The notes under the pieces were generated by a model. The model saw nothing but the letters and a program-made list of their open reading frames with translations. It was not told the origin of the DNA and ran no database searches. This document shows positions 18,536 to 25,531 of a stretch of 64,000 bases of DNA, piece after piece (the stretch's first letter is position 1; every line of letters begins with the position of its first letter). The stretch covers positions 1 to 64,000 of the forward strand of contig NZ_CZPZ01000005.1 of the NCBI RefSeq assembly GCF_001458775.1. The letters run 5' to 3'. The stretch is from Candidatus Nitrospira nitrificans. Its GTDB lineage: Bacteria; Nitrospirota; Nitrospiria; Nitrospirales; Nitrospiraceae. The position numbers and the translations under genes were made by a program.

Positions 18536-19186
18536 TTATTCCTTCCCGCCGCCGAGATACGACCGTTCCACACCGAAAATGATCTTGAACGACAACGCCA
18601 CGGCCCCGAGACTCACCCCGATCAGAATGGCCCGGCGCACGGATGAATTCAGTACGTTCAAAATCCATGACGACACATCACCGCTGACGGGAATCAAATA
18701 TTCACCCAGCGGCACACGCCCCATCATGACGATGACGGCCGCCACCAAGAGCACCGCCGCTTCACGACTCTTGGCCCTGAACGAGCGATAGGCCGCGGAG
18801 GCGATGAAGAAGGCCAGGATGGCAAACATCGTCCCTTGCAGCGGCACCATCATGTAGTTGTAGACCCAGCCGAATGCCGTCATGGCTCCTTCGACACTTT
18901 CCTTGCCGTTGGCCCAGAGCCCCACCGCGATGGTGCCGAGCATCCCGACGTACAGCACGAGACTATAACCCCAGCCCGCTTCTTGGCGTCTGATCTTCAC
19001 CGCATGTTGATGGAACAGGCTGGTCACTCCCAGGATCAACGCGAACCCACCGATGATCTGCAGCCATTTCGTCGCGGAGGTGAGCATCTGTTCCGAAGCA
19101 GGATGCGGGACATAATACTGGCCGGCAAAGAGGAGACCGGTGACCAGGGTGATCAAGAGGGGCAGCTGTCGGCGGAGAAAGATCAT
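18536..19186 (-). CDS. Polytopic membrane protein of unknown function
   Basis: A 216-aa protein with about six membrane spans and a short C-terminal tail (VERSYLGGGKE). The start at 19186 is chosen because its ATG overlaps the stop of the upstream DUF6754-like gene as ATGA, the usual coupling arrangement; a longer frame to 19225 would intrude further into that gene. No motif is recognised. Co-translation with the DUF6754-like protein suggests a physical partner. Confidence 0.65.
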   Translation of the reverse strand: MIFLRRQLPLLITLVTGLLFAGQYYVPHPASEQMLTSATKWLQIIGGFALILGVTSLFHQHAVKIRRQEAGWGYSLVLYVGMLGTIAVGLWANGKESVEGAMTAFGWVYNYMMVPLQGTMFAILAFFIASAAYRSFRAKSREAAVLLVAAVIVMMGRVPLGEYLIPVSGDVSSWILNVLNSSVRRAILIGVSLGAVALSFKIIFGVERSYLGGGKE

Positions 19187-20454
19187 TTTAAATCCCTCAA
19201 GAGATCGAGAAAGAGCTGGGGCCATTGCGCGCCGGTGACGGCTCCCAGCGTCGCCAACAGGATGCCGATACCGATGGCGCTCAAGACGACCGCCTTCCCG
19301 ATATCCTGACCGCGCAGCGTCCCGATCTGCACCGGTTCTTTGGAGAGGTAGGCGCTGGCGGCATAGAGCTCCTCGCCGATCAGGGTATAGTCGCAGGTCG
19401 TCACAAAGAACGGAAGTTGGTGGTCCGAGTCGGTACCGGCGATCTGAATGGCTCCGGTACTCGCACCGGTCTCCGTCAACAGCAATGATTCGGCGAAGTA
19501 CGCGCCCATGAAGAAGTTCGCGGCCGGCTTCTTCCGCAACATGATGCCGTCCACCGCCGCCGTGTAGCTGAACTGATCGGCCGTGATAAAAAAGTTGGCG
19601 TCTTCTTTGAAAAGATCCGGCTTGCCCGCTTCCAAATAGGCCTGCTTGGTAATTTCCTGGCAGACCGCCATCGTGATCGGCTCGCGATGCGGCACCAGCA
19701 GTTCCGTTTCGTAGAGCGCGGCCCGTTTGGCAACTTTCCCTAAAATGACTGCGGCGGCGATCGTCGAGGGATCATGCAGATCATGCGCGCCGGTCAGATA
19801 GAGGATCGGCTTGCCCAGCTCCGTCGCACGTCCGATCGCTTCATCAACCGCATCAAGACCTGGAATCCGCCGTAGGAAGATCTCGTGTTGCTTCGCGTAA
19901 CCGATCGTATAGAAGACCAGTCCCCCGAACGACAACGCGATGATGAGATTATTGAGTTGATTCCAATTAAACCAGTCCGGTGAAGGACTGGCCACTAGGA
20001 CTGGGCTGAAGACCCGCTGATCGCTTTGAACGGCTGCCACAACAACGGCATAGGATGTCCCATCCTTGACCTCGAATCCCTTCGCGCTTCTGATGAGGAC
20101 GTGGTGCCACGTCTTGTCTACCTTCCTGGTCCACCAGGCTGTTTTTGCGTCTTTGACGTATTTCGTGTTCGCTGGGATTTCCGCGATAATCGTCAGTGCT
20201 GCCGGGTCAGTCACAGCCGCATCACCGGCCAAGACTTGATACCGTGCATCAGGACCATCCCATGACGAAGGAGCCCACTGCACCGTGAGGCTGCCTCCAC
20301 CATCACTCGGCGTATCAAAGACCCGAACGTCTTGCGGTGCGCTGATCGATGTCTGTGCCAGCGTATCCAGTGGCACGAGGTTTGAGGCACACACGATCAA
20401 CTGCAAGAAGAACCAGCCGAAACCGATGTAGAATCGTCTCAACCTGCTCCTCAC
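19183..20454 (-). CDS. FN3-containing membrane protein, DUF6754-like
   Basis: A 423-aa protein with, in order: an N-terminal signal or anchor (about residues 9-33), a fibronectin-type-III-like domain (about 39-155, with SAPQDVRVFDTPSDGGGSL and TSYAVVVAAV), a membrane span (about 170-187), a conserved soluble domain (about 195-385) and a final span (about 390-412). The soluble domain contains GKPILYLTGAHDLHDPSTIA, KRAALYETELLVPHREP and NFFMGAYFAESLLLTETGA. I believe this matches the family of unknown function DUF6754, but cannot run a search. It lies 19 bases after the barrel-sandwich gene. It is probably a scaffold of the MutL-associated complex (inference). Confidence 0.6.
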   Translation of the reverse strand: MRSRLRRFYIGFGWFFLQLIVCASNLVPLDTLAQTSISAPQDVRVFDTPSDGGGSLTVQWAPSSWDGPDARYQVLAGDAAVTDPAALTIIAEIPANTKYVKDAKTAWWTRKVDKTWHHVLIRSAKGFEVKDGTSYAVVVAAVQSDQRVFSPVLVASPSPDWFNWNQLNNLIIALSFGGLVFYTIGYAKQHEIFLRRIPGLDAVDEAIGRATELGKPILYLTGAHDLHDPSTIAAAVILGKVAKRAALYETELLVPHREPITMAVCQEITKQAYLEAGKPDLFKEDANFFITADQFSYTAAVDGIMLRKKPAANFFMGAYFAESLLLTETGASTGAIQIAGTDSDHQLPFFVTTCDYTLIGEELYAASAYLSKEPVQIGTLRGQDIGKAVVLSAIGIGILLATLGAVTGAQWPQLFLDLLRDLK

Positions 20455-20473
20455 ACCTTCCCCCTTACGCCAC

Positions 20474-21598
20474 TCATGCCCCTTCGATCACCTCGATGTT
20501 CGTCCGCGGGATAACGGCTTTCTTTCCATCGGCAAATTTCACTTCTAAGACTCGCACCTCACTCTCTGTGGGGATCTTGGTGAGCCCTGATGGAAGCGCC
20601 GATACTTCACCGATACGCCCAAACATCGGATCGCGGATGATCCGGACCGGGTCGCCGAGACGAATGCCCTCGCGTTGTGACTGAGCCGCCCCCTTTGTGC
20701 TGGTGTGTTCCTGAGGAACAATAATCTCAGGACGAATCACCCCGGCCCTGATCTGGGTGGCACCGGAAATCGACGCCTTCTGGCCAACATGGGAAGAGAG
20801 TAGCTTGAAGGTCTTGGCCGCCATCGGAATCGTCCCGAACCCCTCGGTCAGAATCAGCGTAAACCCCACCTGTTCGGTTCCGGTAATGGCCACACCGAGG
20901 TCATAGCCTAGCAAGGCGCGCAAATCTTCATCGTGAATCCCGCCGACCACCAAACCAGCGACACCCACCGCCTTGGCCTGCTTCATCGCCTCGGCTGAAA
21001 GGAAGGATCCTCCGACCACGACTTTGTCCTTCATGGCGCTAGTGAAGTGTCCCGGTGTCAACGCTTCATCAGGCCCCTTCACCGCCATGACAATCTCCCC
21101 GGACGTTTCTCCACCGATGCCGAAGATCCCCTGGACCAGGCTACAAGTCGTTTCGACCACAACACCCTGTTGTGGAATAGTTTCGATGATCGTGCCATTC
21201 ACATAGGCGAGCAGCTGAAGCACGCGTGGCGGTTCGCGCAAGAGCACTTGTCCTGTCACGCTCGATACTGACTCGATCGTCCCCGCGACCGGCGAGCGAA
21301 TCTCCGTCTTAAACCACTTGATCAACGGCTTGTTCTCAGCGATGATGTCGTCCTTTCCGACCACATCGCCTTCTTTTTTGATCAGATAGTCTTTGATCTC
21401 ACCCGGAGCCACGCTGAGCTGATTGGCAAGATTGACCGGAAACACTTTCCCCGGCAACTCTGCACGCGCCACAACTTGATCGGAACGGACCAGATCGCTG
21501 ATAGAGACCACGACCGTCCCCGGCAGCGGCAACATGCGCCGACGGTGGATGACCGTATGATCCGTGACAGTTAAGCCGGGGGTGTACGAATGAGCCAT
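20474..21598 (-). CDS. Barrel-sandwich-hybrid (RnfC/biotinyl-like) protein of the MutL cluster
   Basis: A 374-aa protein without a signal peptide. Residues about 60-140 look like a barrel-sandwich hybrid: GEIKDYLIKKEGDVVGKDDI, then IRSPVAGTIESVSSVTGQV, the pattern of RnfC N-terminal and biotinyl-like domains but without a biotinylation Lys in the AMKM context. A KOW-like segment follows near the C-terminus (GDPVRIIRDPMFGRIGEVSA). There are no iron-sulphur Cys motifs, so it is not RnfC itself. It sits 55 bases after the MutL-like gene. A cytoplasmic adaptor between the ATPase and the membrane proteins is a reasonable guess. Confidence 0.6.
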   Translation of the reverse strand: MAHSYTPGLTVTDHTVIHRRRMLPLPGTVVVSISDLVRSDQVVARAELPGKVFPVNLANQLSVAPGEIKDYLIKKEGDVVGKDDIIAENKPLIKWFKTEIRSPVAGTIESVSSVTGQVLLREPPRVLQLLAYVNGTIIETIPQQGVVVETTCSLVQGIFGIGGETSGEIVMAVKGPDEALTPGHFTSAMKDKVVVGGSFLSAEAMKQAKAVGVAGLVVGGIHDEDLRALLGYDLGVAITGTEQVGFTLILTEGFGTIPMAAKTFKLLSSHVGQKASISGATQIRAGVIRPEIIVPQEHTSTKGAAQSQREGIRLGDPVRIIRDPMFGRIGEVSALPSGLTKIPTESEVRVLEVKFADGKKAVIPRTNIEVIEGA

Positions 21599-21653
21599 AG
21601 ATCAGTTTTGAGTTGTACGTTTCACGTGACTGCCACCCACAACAAATCCACCG

Positions 21654-23483
21654 CTAGCCATTCGCCGTCGGGTACAACCCGACGGCATTGAACCATTTCG
21701 TCAGTGCCATGACACGGCCTGGTTGATCAGCTGGAAGTCGGAGCGGTCGCCCACGGCCATCGAGCAAGAGCCCGACGACACCCCCATGAACTTCCTTGGT
21801 CACGGCCACACCCACGCCTGACCCCATGTTGACTCCCTTGGCAGGTTGCACCTTGATCGTGGCCTGCTTACCGGACTCCAATGGAAACAATCTCAACTCG
21901 CCGAACTTCAATGGCTCCTTCGTAGTCTTCCCATCAGGCCAGGTGATTTCATAGTCGGCACAGAGATCGCCGTCCTTTCCCTGCCCAATTGGCGCCACAC
22001 ACGTCCCAAGATAGACCATGCAATCTCTAACGAACACGTCGGTCGCTGCCTTCTCATTGATCGTGGAGAGCACTCCAAGGTGGGGCATCATGAAGATGCT
22101 GTCGACGGACAATCGCGTACAGCCCATCGGCTCATAGGCATCGACCATCATCAACATCGATTGGATCCGGCGTGGAGCGTGCGAGAGAATTCCCCCGCTT
22201 CCGACGATCAAATCCAGCTTCAACATATCGATCAGCGTCTTGCCTGAGGTCTGTTGTTCGAAGACATCCGAAATCGTCCGTTCCTGCTGCACACCCTTCA
22301 GCCCTGTGGCTAACGATTTGTGATGGATCAAGGCCAGCCGCAACGCTTCCCGTGCGATCGCCTGTTCGATTTGCAGTTCATCGAGTGTCTGCGGAATGGT
22401 GGTGGGTCGGATCATTTTGTTTTTGATCCGGTTGCGCAACGTCTGCTCATCGATCGTAAACGGGACCCACCGCATGATATTGGCCAGTCCCGCTTCCGCG
22501 AGCACATTCGACACACTGTACGACATGCCGAGATTGGCGCTGACCGTCCGGTTGAAGAGGCCGTCGAAGACGGAAAATACGTCCGTGGTGGCCCCCCCGA
22601 TATCCACACCGATCAGATTCAGATGTTCCCGTTTGGCGATCGCCTCCATGATGAGGCCGACCGCGGCGGGAGTCGGCATGATCGGCGCCCCGGCCATTTC
22701 CATGAGCTTCTTGTACCCAGGCGCCTGCTGCATCACATGCTCGAGAAACAGGTCGTGAATCTTGTTGCGCGCCGGCGCCAAGTTCTCTCGCTCCAGCACC
22801 GGCCTGATGTTCTCGGTGACGACCAGCGCCGACTTCTCTTCCAGGATTTTTCTCACTTGCGGTTGGGCTTCCTTGTTGCCCGCATAGATCAGCGGCAACT
22901 TGTAGGTCACGCCGAATCGTGGGCGTGGTTCCGCCGCGGCGATATATTCCGCCATCTCCACGACGTGGGTGACCGCCCCTCCATCGGTTCCGCCCGACAT
23001 CAAGATCATGTCCGGCCTCATGGAACGGATCCGTTCGATCTTTTCATGCGGCAACCGGCCGTCGTTGGCGGCCAAGACATCGATGACGATGGCGCCGGCC
23101 CCCAGCGCCGCGCGCTGCGCGCTTTCACCCGTCATATTCTGCACCACACCGGTCACCATCATCTGCAACCCACCGCCGGCGCTGCTGGTCGAGATGTAGA
23201 TATCGACGCCGGTCTTGTCGCCCCGGCAAGGCGCAATGATCTTGTCGCCGTTTAAAATCTTCCGCCCGGAGAGCTCTTCGATTTCCGCAATGGCATTCAA
23301 TACTCCGCGCGTCACATCCTCAAACGGCGCTTCGACCGTCGTCGGGGCTTCCCCCCGATAGGTCTGTCGATATTCATCACCGACTTTTTCGATGAGAATG
23401 GCTTTCGTCGTGGTGCTGCCGCAATCGGTGGCGACGATCACGTTGAGGGGGTGGGCACTCTTAGCCGATTCGTCATATGCCAT
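21654..23483 (-). CDS. Glutamate mutase MutL-family ATPase (Hsp70/actin fold)
   Basis: A 609-aa protein of the MutL family, named from glutamate mutase operons and belonging to the acetate kinase/Hsp70/actin ATPase superfamily. Phosphate-binding segments are visible at the N-terminus (NVIVATDCGSTTTKAILIEK) and mid-protein (NLIGVDIGGATTDVFSVFDG), with PDMILMSGGTDGGAVTHV between. The start ATG at 23483 has GGAG nine bases upstream; a TTG two codons earlier is less likely. No glutamate mutase subunit or B12-binding protein is encoded nearby. The protein therefore probably serves the neighbouring membrane cluster rather than a mutase. Confidence 0.82.
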   Translation of the reverse strand: MAYDESAKSAHPLNVIVATDCGSTTTKAILIEKVGDEYRQTYRGEAPTTVEAPFEDVTRGVLNAIAEIEELSGRKILNGDKIIAPCRGDKTGVDIYISTSSAGGGLQMMVTGVVQNMTGESAQRAALGAGAIVIDVLAANDGRLPHEKIERIRSMRPDMILMSGGTDGGAVTHVVEMAEYIAAAEPRPRFGVTYKLPLIYAGNKEAQPQVRKILEEKSALVVTENIRPVLERENLAPARNKIHDLFLEHVMQQAPGYKKLMEMAGAPIMPTPAAVGLIMEAIAKREHLNLIGVDIGGATTDVFSVFDGLFNRTVSANLGMSYSVSNVLAEAGLANIMRWVPFTIDEQTLRNRIKNKMIRPTTIPQTLDELQIEQAIAREALRLALIHHKSLATGLKGVQQERTISDVFEQQTSGKTLIDMLKLDLIVGSGGILSHAPRRIQSMLMMVDAYEPMGCTRLSVDSIFMMPHLGVLSTINEKAATDVFVRDCMVYLGTCVAPIGQGKDGDLCADYEITWPDGKTTKEPLKFGELRLFPLESGKQATIKVQPAKGVNMGSGVGVAVTKEVHGGVVGLLLDGRGRPLRLPADQPGRVMALTKWFNAVGLYPTANG

Positions 23484-23589
23484 TAGCAACCACTCCGACT
23501 AAGAGTGAGTCGCTCGTCATACGTGAAGTGTGAAGCGCTAGAAATCTGAAACGTGACACGCTTCACGAGAGACGTTTCACGAGGATAGG

Positions 23590-23961
23590 TCATTGAGCCG
23601 TTGCTCCCTGTGGAGCAGACTTGGCTTCAATCATGGCAATCAGGCGAGTGACCGTATCCCGGCGCTCGAGCAATCGCGCGACCTGCTCAACTTCTTTGGC
23701 GCTCAACACGCAGTCAATGATCGGCGTGATGAAATGCAGGGCCTGACTGCCCAGAAAATTCATCGGCCCCATGGATTCCAAAAACATCGTCGCCGGAGCC
23801 GCCATGCCTCGTTTGACAACCATCTCGGCTATTCGTTCAAGCAATTGGACATCTTCAATGGCGAGGGACTCAGTCTCAGGTCGAACGGCAAACGCATGGC
23901 GCAGGCCGGTTCGCAAGTGAGCCAGTTTTTTGATGATGTGTTTCTTGGGGAGTGCCGGCAT
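23590..23961 (-). CDS. Conserved small cytoplasmic protein heading the MutL cluster, unknown function
   Basis: A 123-aa helical protein beginning MPALPKKHIIKKLAHLRTGL; no signal peptide, no Cys pair and no known family recognised. Start choice: ATG 23961 aligns with the ATG of the duplicated copy at 24451. A GTG at 23988 lies too close to the expected transcription start. A near-consensus sigma-70 promoter lies just upstream (24000-24028). The gene precedes the MutL-like gene by 106 bases, with the short GTGAAACG-type repeats in the gap. Its first roughly 25 codons and promoter are duplicated at 24336-24526. Confidence 0.65.
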   Translation of the reverse strand: MPALPKKHIIKKLAHLRTGLRHAFAVRPETESLAIEDVQLLERIAEMVVKRGMAAPATMFLESMGPMNFLGSQALHFITPIIDCVLSAKEVEQVARLLERRDTVTRLIAMIEAKSAPQGATAQ

Positions 23962-23999
23962 AAGTAATTGTCGGACAAGGAAAGTCACAAGCGAGTCGC

Positions 24000-24028
24000 A
24001 TTATATGAATGGGACGGAGGCGAGTCAA
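24000..24028 (-). promoter_or_regulatory. Near-consensus sigma-70 promoter of the MutL cluster
   Basis: On the minus strand TTGACT (24028-24023) and TATAAT (24005-24000) are separated by 17 bases. Transcription would start near 23993 and enter the 123-aa gene and the following MutL cluster. An equally good duplicate stands at 24490-24518. Confidence 0.8.
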
Positions 24029-24056
24029 TTCAATGAGGCTATTGGAGGCTCTGGCA

Positions 24057-24329
24057 TTATTTTGACTCAGGCGCAGATTCTATGTCCCGCTTGTACTGTT
24101 CGTAGGAGATAGACGAGTTGGACAGACATCGATTTCGTACTTGCATGTCATCGATCCTGAAACATTCGTTTTCCTGCCAGGCTTGACCAGTCTTATACAG
24201 CTGTTTCGACGAGCAGCCGGCTAACGCTGCCGTGCCAAGCATGAGAAACGAGATGAAGATTGTTCGCGTCACGCGCGCTATTCTTCTTGAACGTCCACAC
24301 TGCGGCGGAGCTTTGGGTGATCGGTCCAT
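24057..24329 (-). CDS. Small lipoprotein of unknown function
   Basis: A 90-aa product from ATG 24329, with a basic N-terminus, a hydrophobic stretch (IFISFLMLGTAALAGC) and a clear lipobox ending at Cys (LAGC followed by SSKQ). The mature part is about 50 residues with two more Cys (ENECFRIDDMQVRNRCLSN) that may form a disulphide. Alternative start: GTG at 24272, which would leave a compact signal peptide. ATG 24329 overlaps the stop of a 40-codon ORF as TGATG. It is probably transcribed from the promoter at 24490-24518. Confidence 0.6.
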   Translation of the reverse strand: MDRSPKAPPQCGRSRRIARVTRTIFISFLMLGTAALAGCSSKQLYKTGQAWQENECFRIDDMQVRNRCLSNSSISYEQYKRDIESAPESK

Positions 24330-24451
24330 CAATCACACATCTTCCATGGCAAGAGATTGCCAGTCTCAGGCCGACCGGCAAACGCATGGCACAGACCAGC
24401 TCGAACTTTTACCAGTTTGTCAGCAGCGTTTCGCTTGAAGAGTGATCGCAT
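24329..24451 (-). CDS. Possible 40-aa ORF derived from a duplicated gene start
   Basis: The frame starts MRSLFKRNAADKLVKVRAGL and continues with CHAFAGRPETG. It aligns with the first roughly 30 residues of the 123-aa protein at 23590-23961 (RTGLRHAFAVRPET) and then diverges, ending at TGA. It follows a near-consensus promoter and its stop overlaps the lipoprotein ATG by one base. It is either a degenerate remnant or a translated leader coupling to the lipoprotein; the sequence alone does not decide. Confidence 0.4.
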   Translation of the reverse strand: MRSLFKRNAADKLVKVRAGLCHAFAGRPETGNLLPWKMCD

Positions 24452-24526
24452 AAGTGCAGGACGGATAAGGCAAACCAAGAACGGATCGCATTATATGAAG
24501 GGGGTGAAGGAGAGTCAATTCGATGG
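24336..24526 (-). repeat. Imperfect duplicate of the promoter and 5' end of the 123-aa gene
   Basis: This segment parallels 23848-24034 in the same orientation. Shared blocks include caaacgcatggc, gcattatatgaa, gagtcaatt and catcttc.atggc. Both copies retain a -35/-10 pair with 17-base spacing and an ATG at the same relative place. The coding part of this copy is truncated. Confidence 0.75.
24490..24518 (-). promoter_or_regulatory. Near-consensus sigma-70 promoter (duplicate copy)
   Basis: On the minus strand TTGACT (24518-24513) and TATAAT (24495-24490) have a 17-base spacer. It should drive the 40-codon ORF and the lipoprotein gene. Confidence 0.75.
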
Positions 24527-24601
24527 CGTTTCCTTTTTAGATTTCTTGCAAGCCCGTTGCTGTTATGCGAGCATGGCACTAACTGGAGCGTAGCGACTGT
24601 C

Positions 24602-24835
24602 ATGACCTGGCGCGATCACATTGTAGTAGACCCTGCAATCTGCCATGGCAAACCTTGCATCAAAGGAACGCGGGTGATGGTATCGGTTGTTTTGGACAAT
24701 ATTGCAGCGGGAGAAACTCCCGATCAGATCGCAACCGCCTATCATTTGGCGAAGGATGACGTTCAAGCTGCGTTGCGATATGCCGCAGAATTGACACGCG
24801 AACGGATTGTCCCTCTGGAATCCGGTGCAGCTTAG
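24602..24835 (+). CDS. DUF433-family antitoxin-like protein
   Basis: A 77-aa protein starting MTWRDHIVVDPAICHGKPCI. DUF433 proteins are short helix-turn-helix proteins that pair with PIN-like DUF5615 proteins in toxin-antitoxin-like operons; the signature here is DPAICHGKPCIKGTRVMVS with a GETPDQIATAYHLAKDDVQ helical segment. Its TAG stop overlaps the GTG start of the next gene by one base (TAGTG), typical of such pairs. It probably binds DNA and neutralises its partner. Confidence 0.85.
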   Translation: MTWRDHIVVDPAICHGKPCIKGTRVMVSVVLDNIAAGETPDQIATAYHLAKDDVQAALRYAAELTRERIVPLESGAA

Positions 24836-25206
24836 TGCGTTTCAAGCTTGACGAAAATCTCCCACCTGACGCCTCTACCCTTCTCATCAATAATGGGCAT
24901 GATGCGTTGACCATCTGGGATCAGGGGCTTCAAGGCCGTCCCGATTCCCAGATTGCCTCAGTATGCCAGGAAGAACGGCGGACGCTCATTACACTCGACC
25001 TCGACTTCGCAGACATTCGCGCCTATCCGCCAGATCGATATGCGGGGATCGTCGTCATGCGCCTCAGCAATCAAAGTCGTGCGCACGTTTTAAGCACCTT
25101 GCAGCGTCTCTTACCCATTCTAAATAAAGAACGCATCGAAAACCGGTTGTGGATCATCGATGAAGCTACTGTCCGAATTCATGGTGAGGGCGAGGGGGGC
25201 ATGTAA
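24835..25206 (+). CDS. DUF5615 PIN-like toxin
   Basis: A 123-aa protein starting at GTG. DUF5615 is a PIN-like fold related to Mut7-C and VapC-type nucleases. Conserved acids are D6/E7 in FKLDENLP and D55/D57/D60 in TLDLDFAD, with the NGHDALTIWDQGL segment common in the family. It is translationally coupled to the DUF433 gene. Toxic RNase activity is inferred from the family. Confidence 0.85.
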   Translation: MRFKLDENLPPDASTLLINNGHDALTIWDQGLQGRPDSQIASVCQEERRTLITLDLDFADIRAYPPDRYAGIVVMRLSNQSRAHVLSTLQRLLPILNKERIENRLWIIDEATVRIHGEGEGGM

Positions 25207-25228
25207 GGAACAACGAGAAACAGGTTTT

Positions 25229-25492
25229 ATGGAACTTATTACTCGCGGAATTGTTGCTGGAAAATTCTCCGCATACCTGCACCATGAGTTGTCGCTGGAC
25301 AGCCTGGTAGCCTGGGCAGAATCACCTTTGATGGACGGCGAATTCGACCCAGCTCATCTTCCGACCATTCGCGATGTCGTGGCCAGGATCGGCCTCGCCG
25401 ATGTACGCGCCTTCAGCCTCACGTGGGACGACTGTGAGCAACTCCTCACCCAGCTCGGCTATTCCGCGCAAGTCAGCATCGTCGCCAGATGA
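25229..25492 (+). CDS. Small protein of unknown function downstream of the toxin pair
   Basis: An 87-aa acidic protein (MELITRGIVAGKFSAYLHHE, ending SAQVSIVAR). It has no recognisable domain. An AGG lies seven bases upstream of the ATG, and the gene follows the DUF5615 gene by 22 bases, so it is probably part of the same transcript. It may be a third module component or a passenger. Confidence 0.55.
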   Translation: MELITRGIVAGKFSAYLHHELSLDSLVAWAESPLMDGEFDPAHLPTIRDVVARIGLADVRAFSLTWDDCEQLLTQLGYSAQVSIVAR

Positions 25493-25531
25493 CAAGATTG
25501 CCGTTCAGGGAATGTCCCTTTTCTATCCCCA

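Noticed and set aside
22320-23255. 311-codon plus-strand ORF opposite the MutL-like gene
   Set aside because: A shadow of the conserved ATPase gene; no ribosome site or domain.
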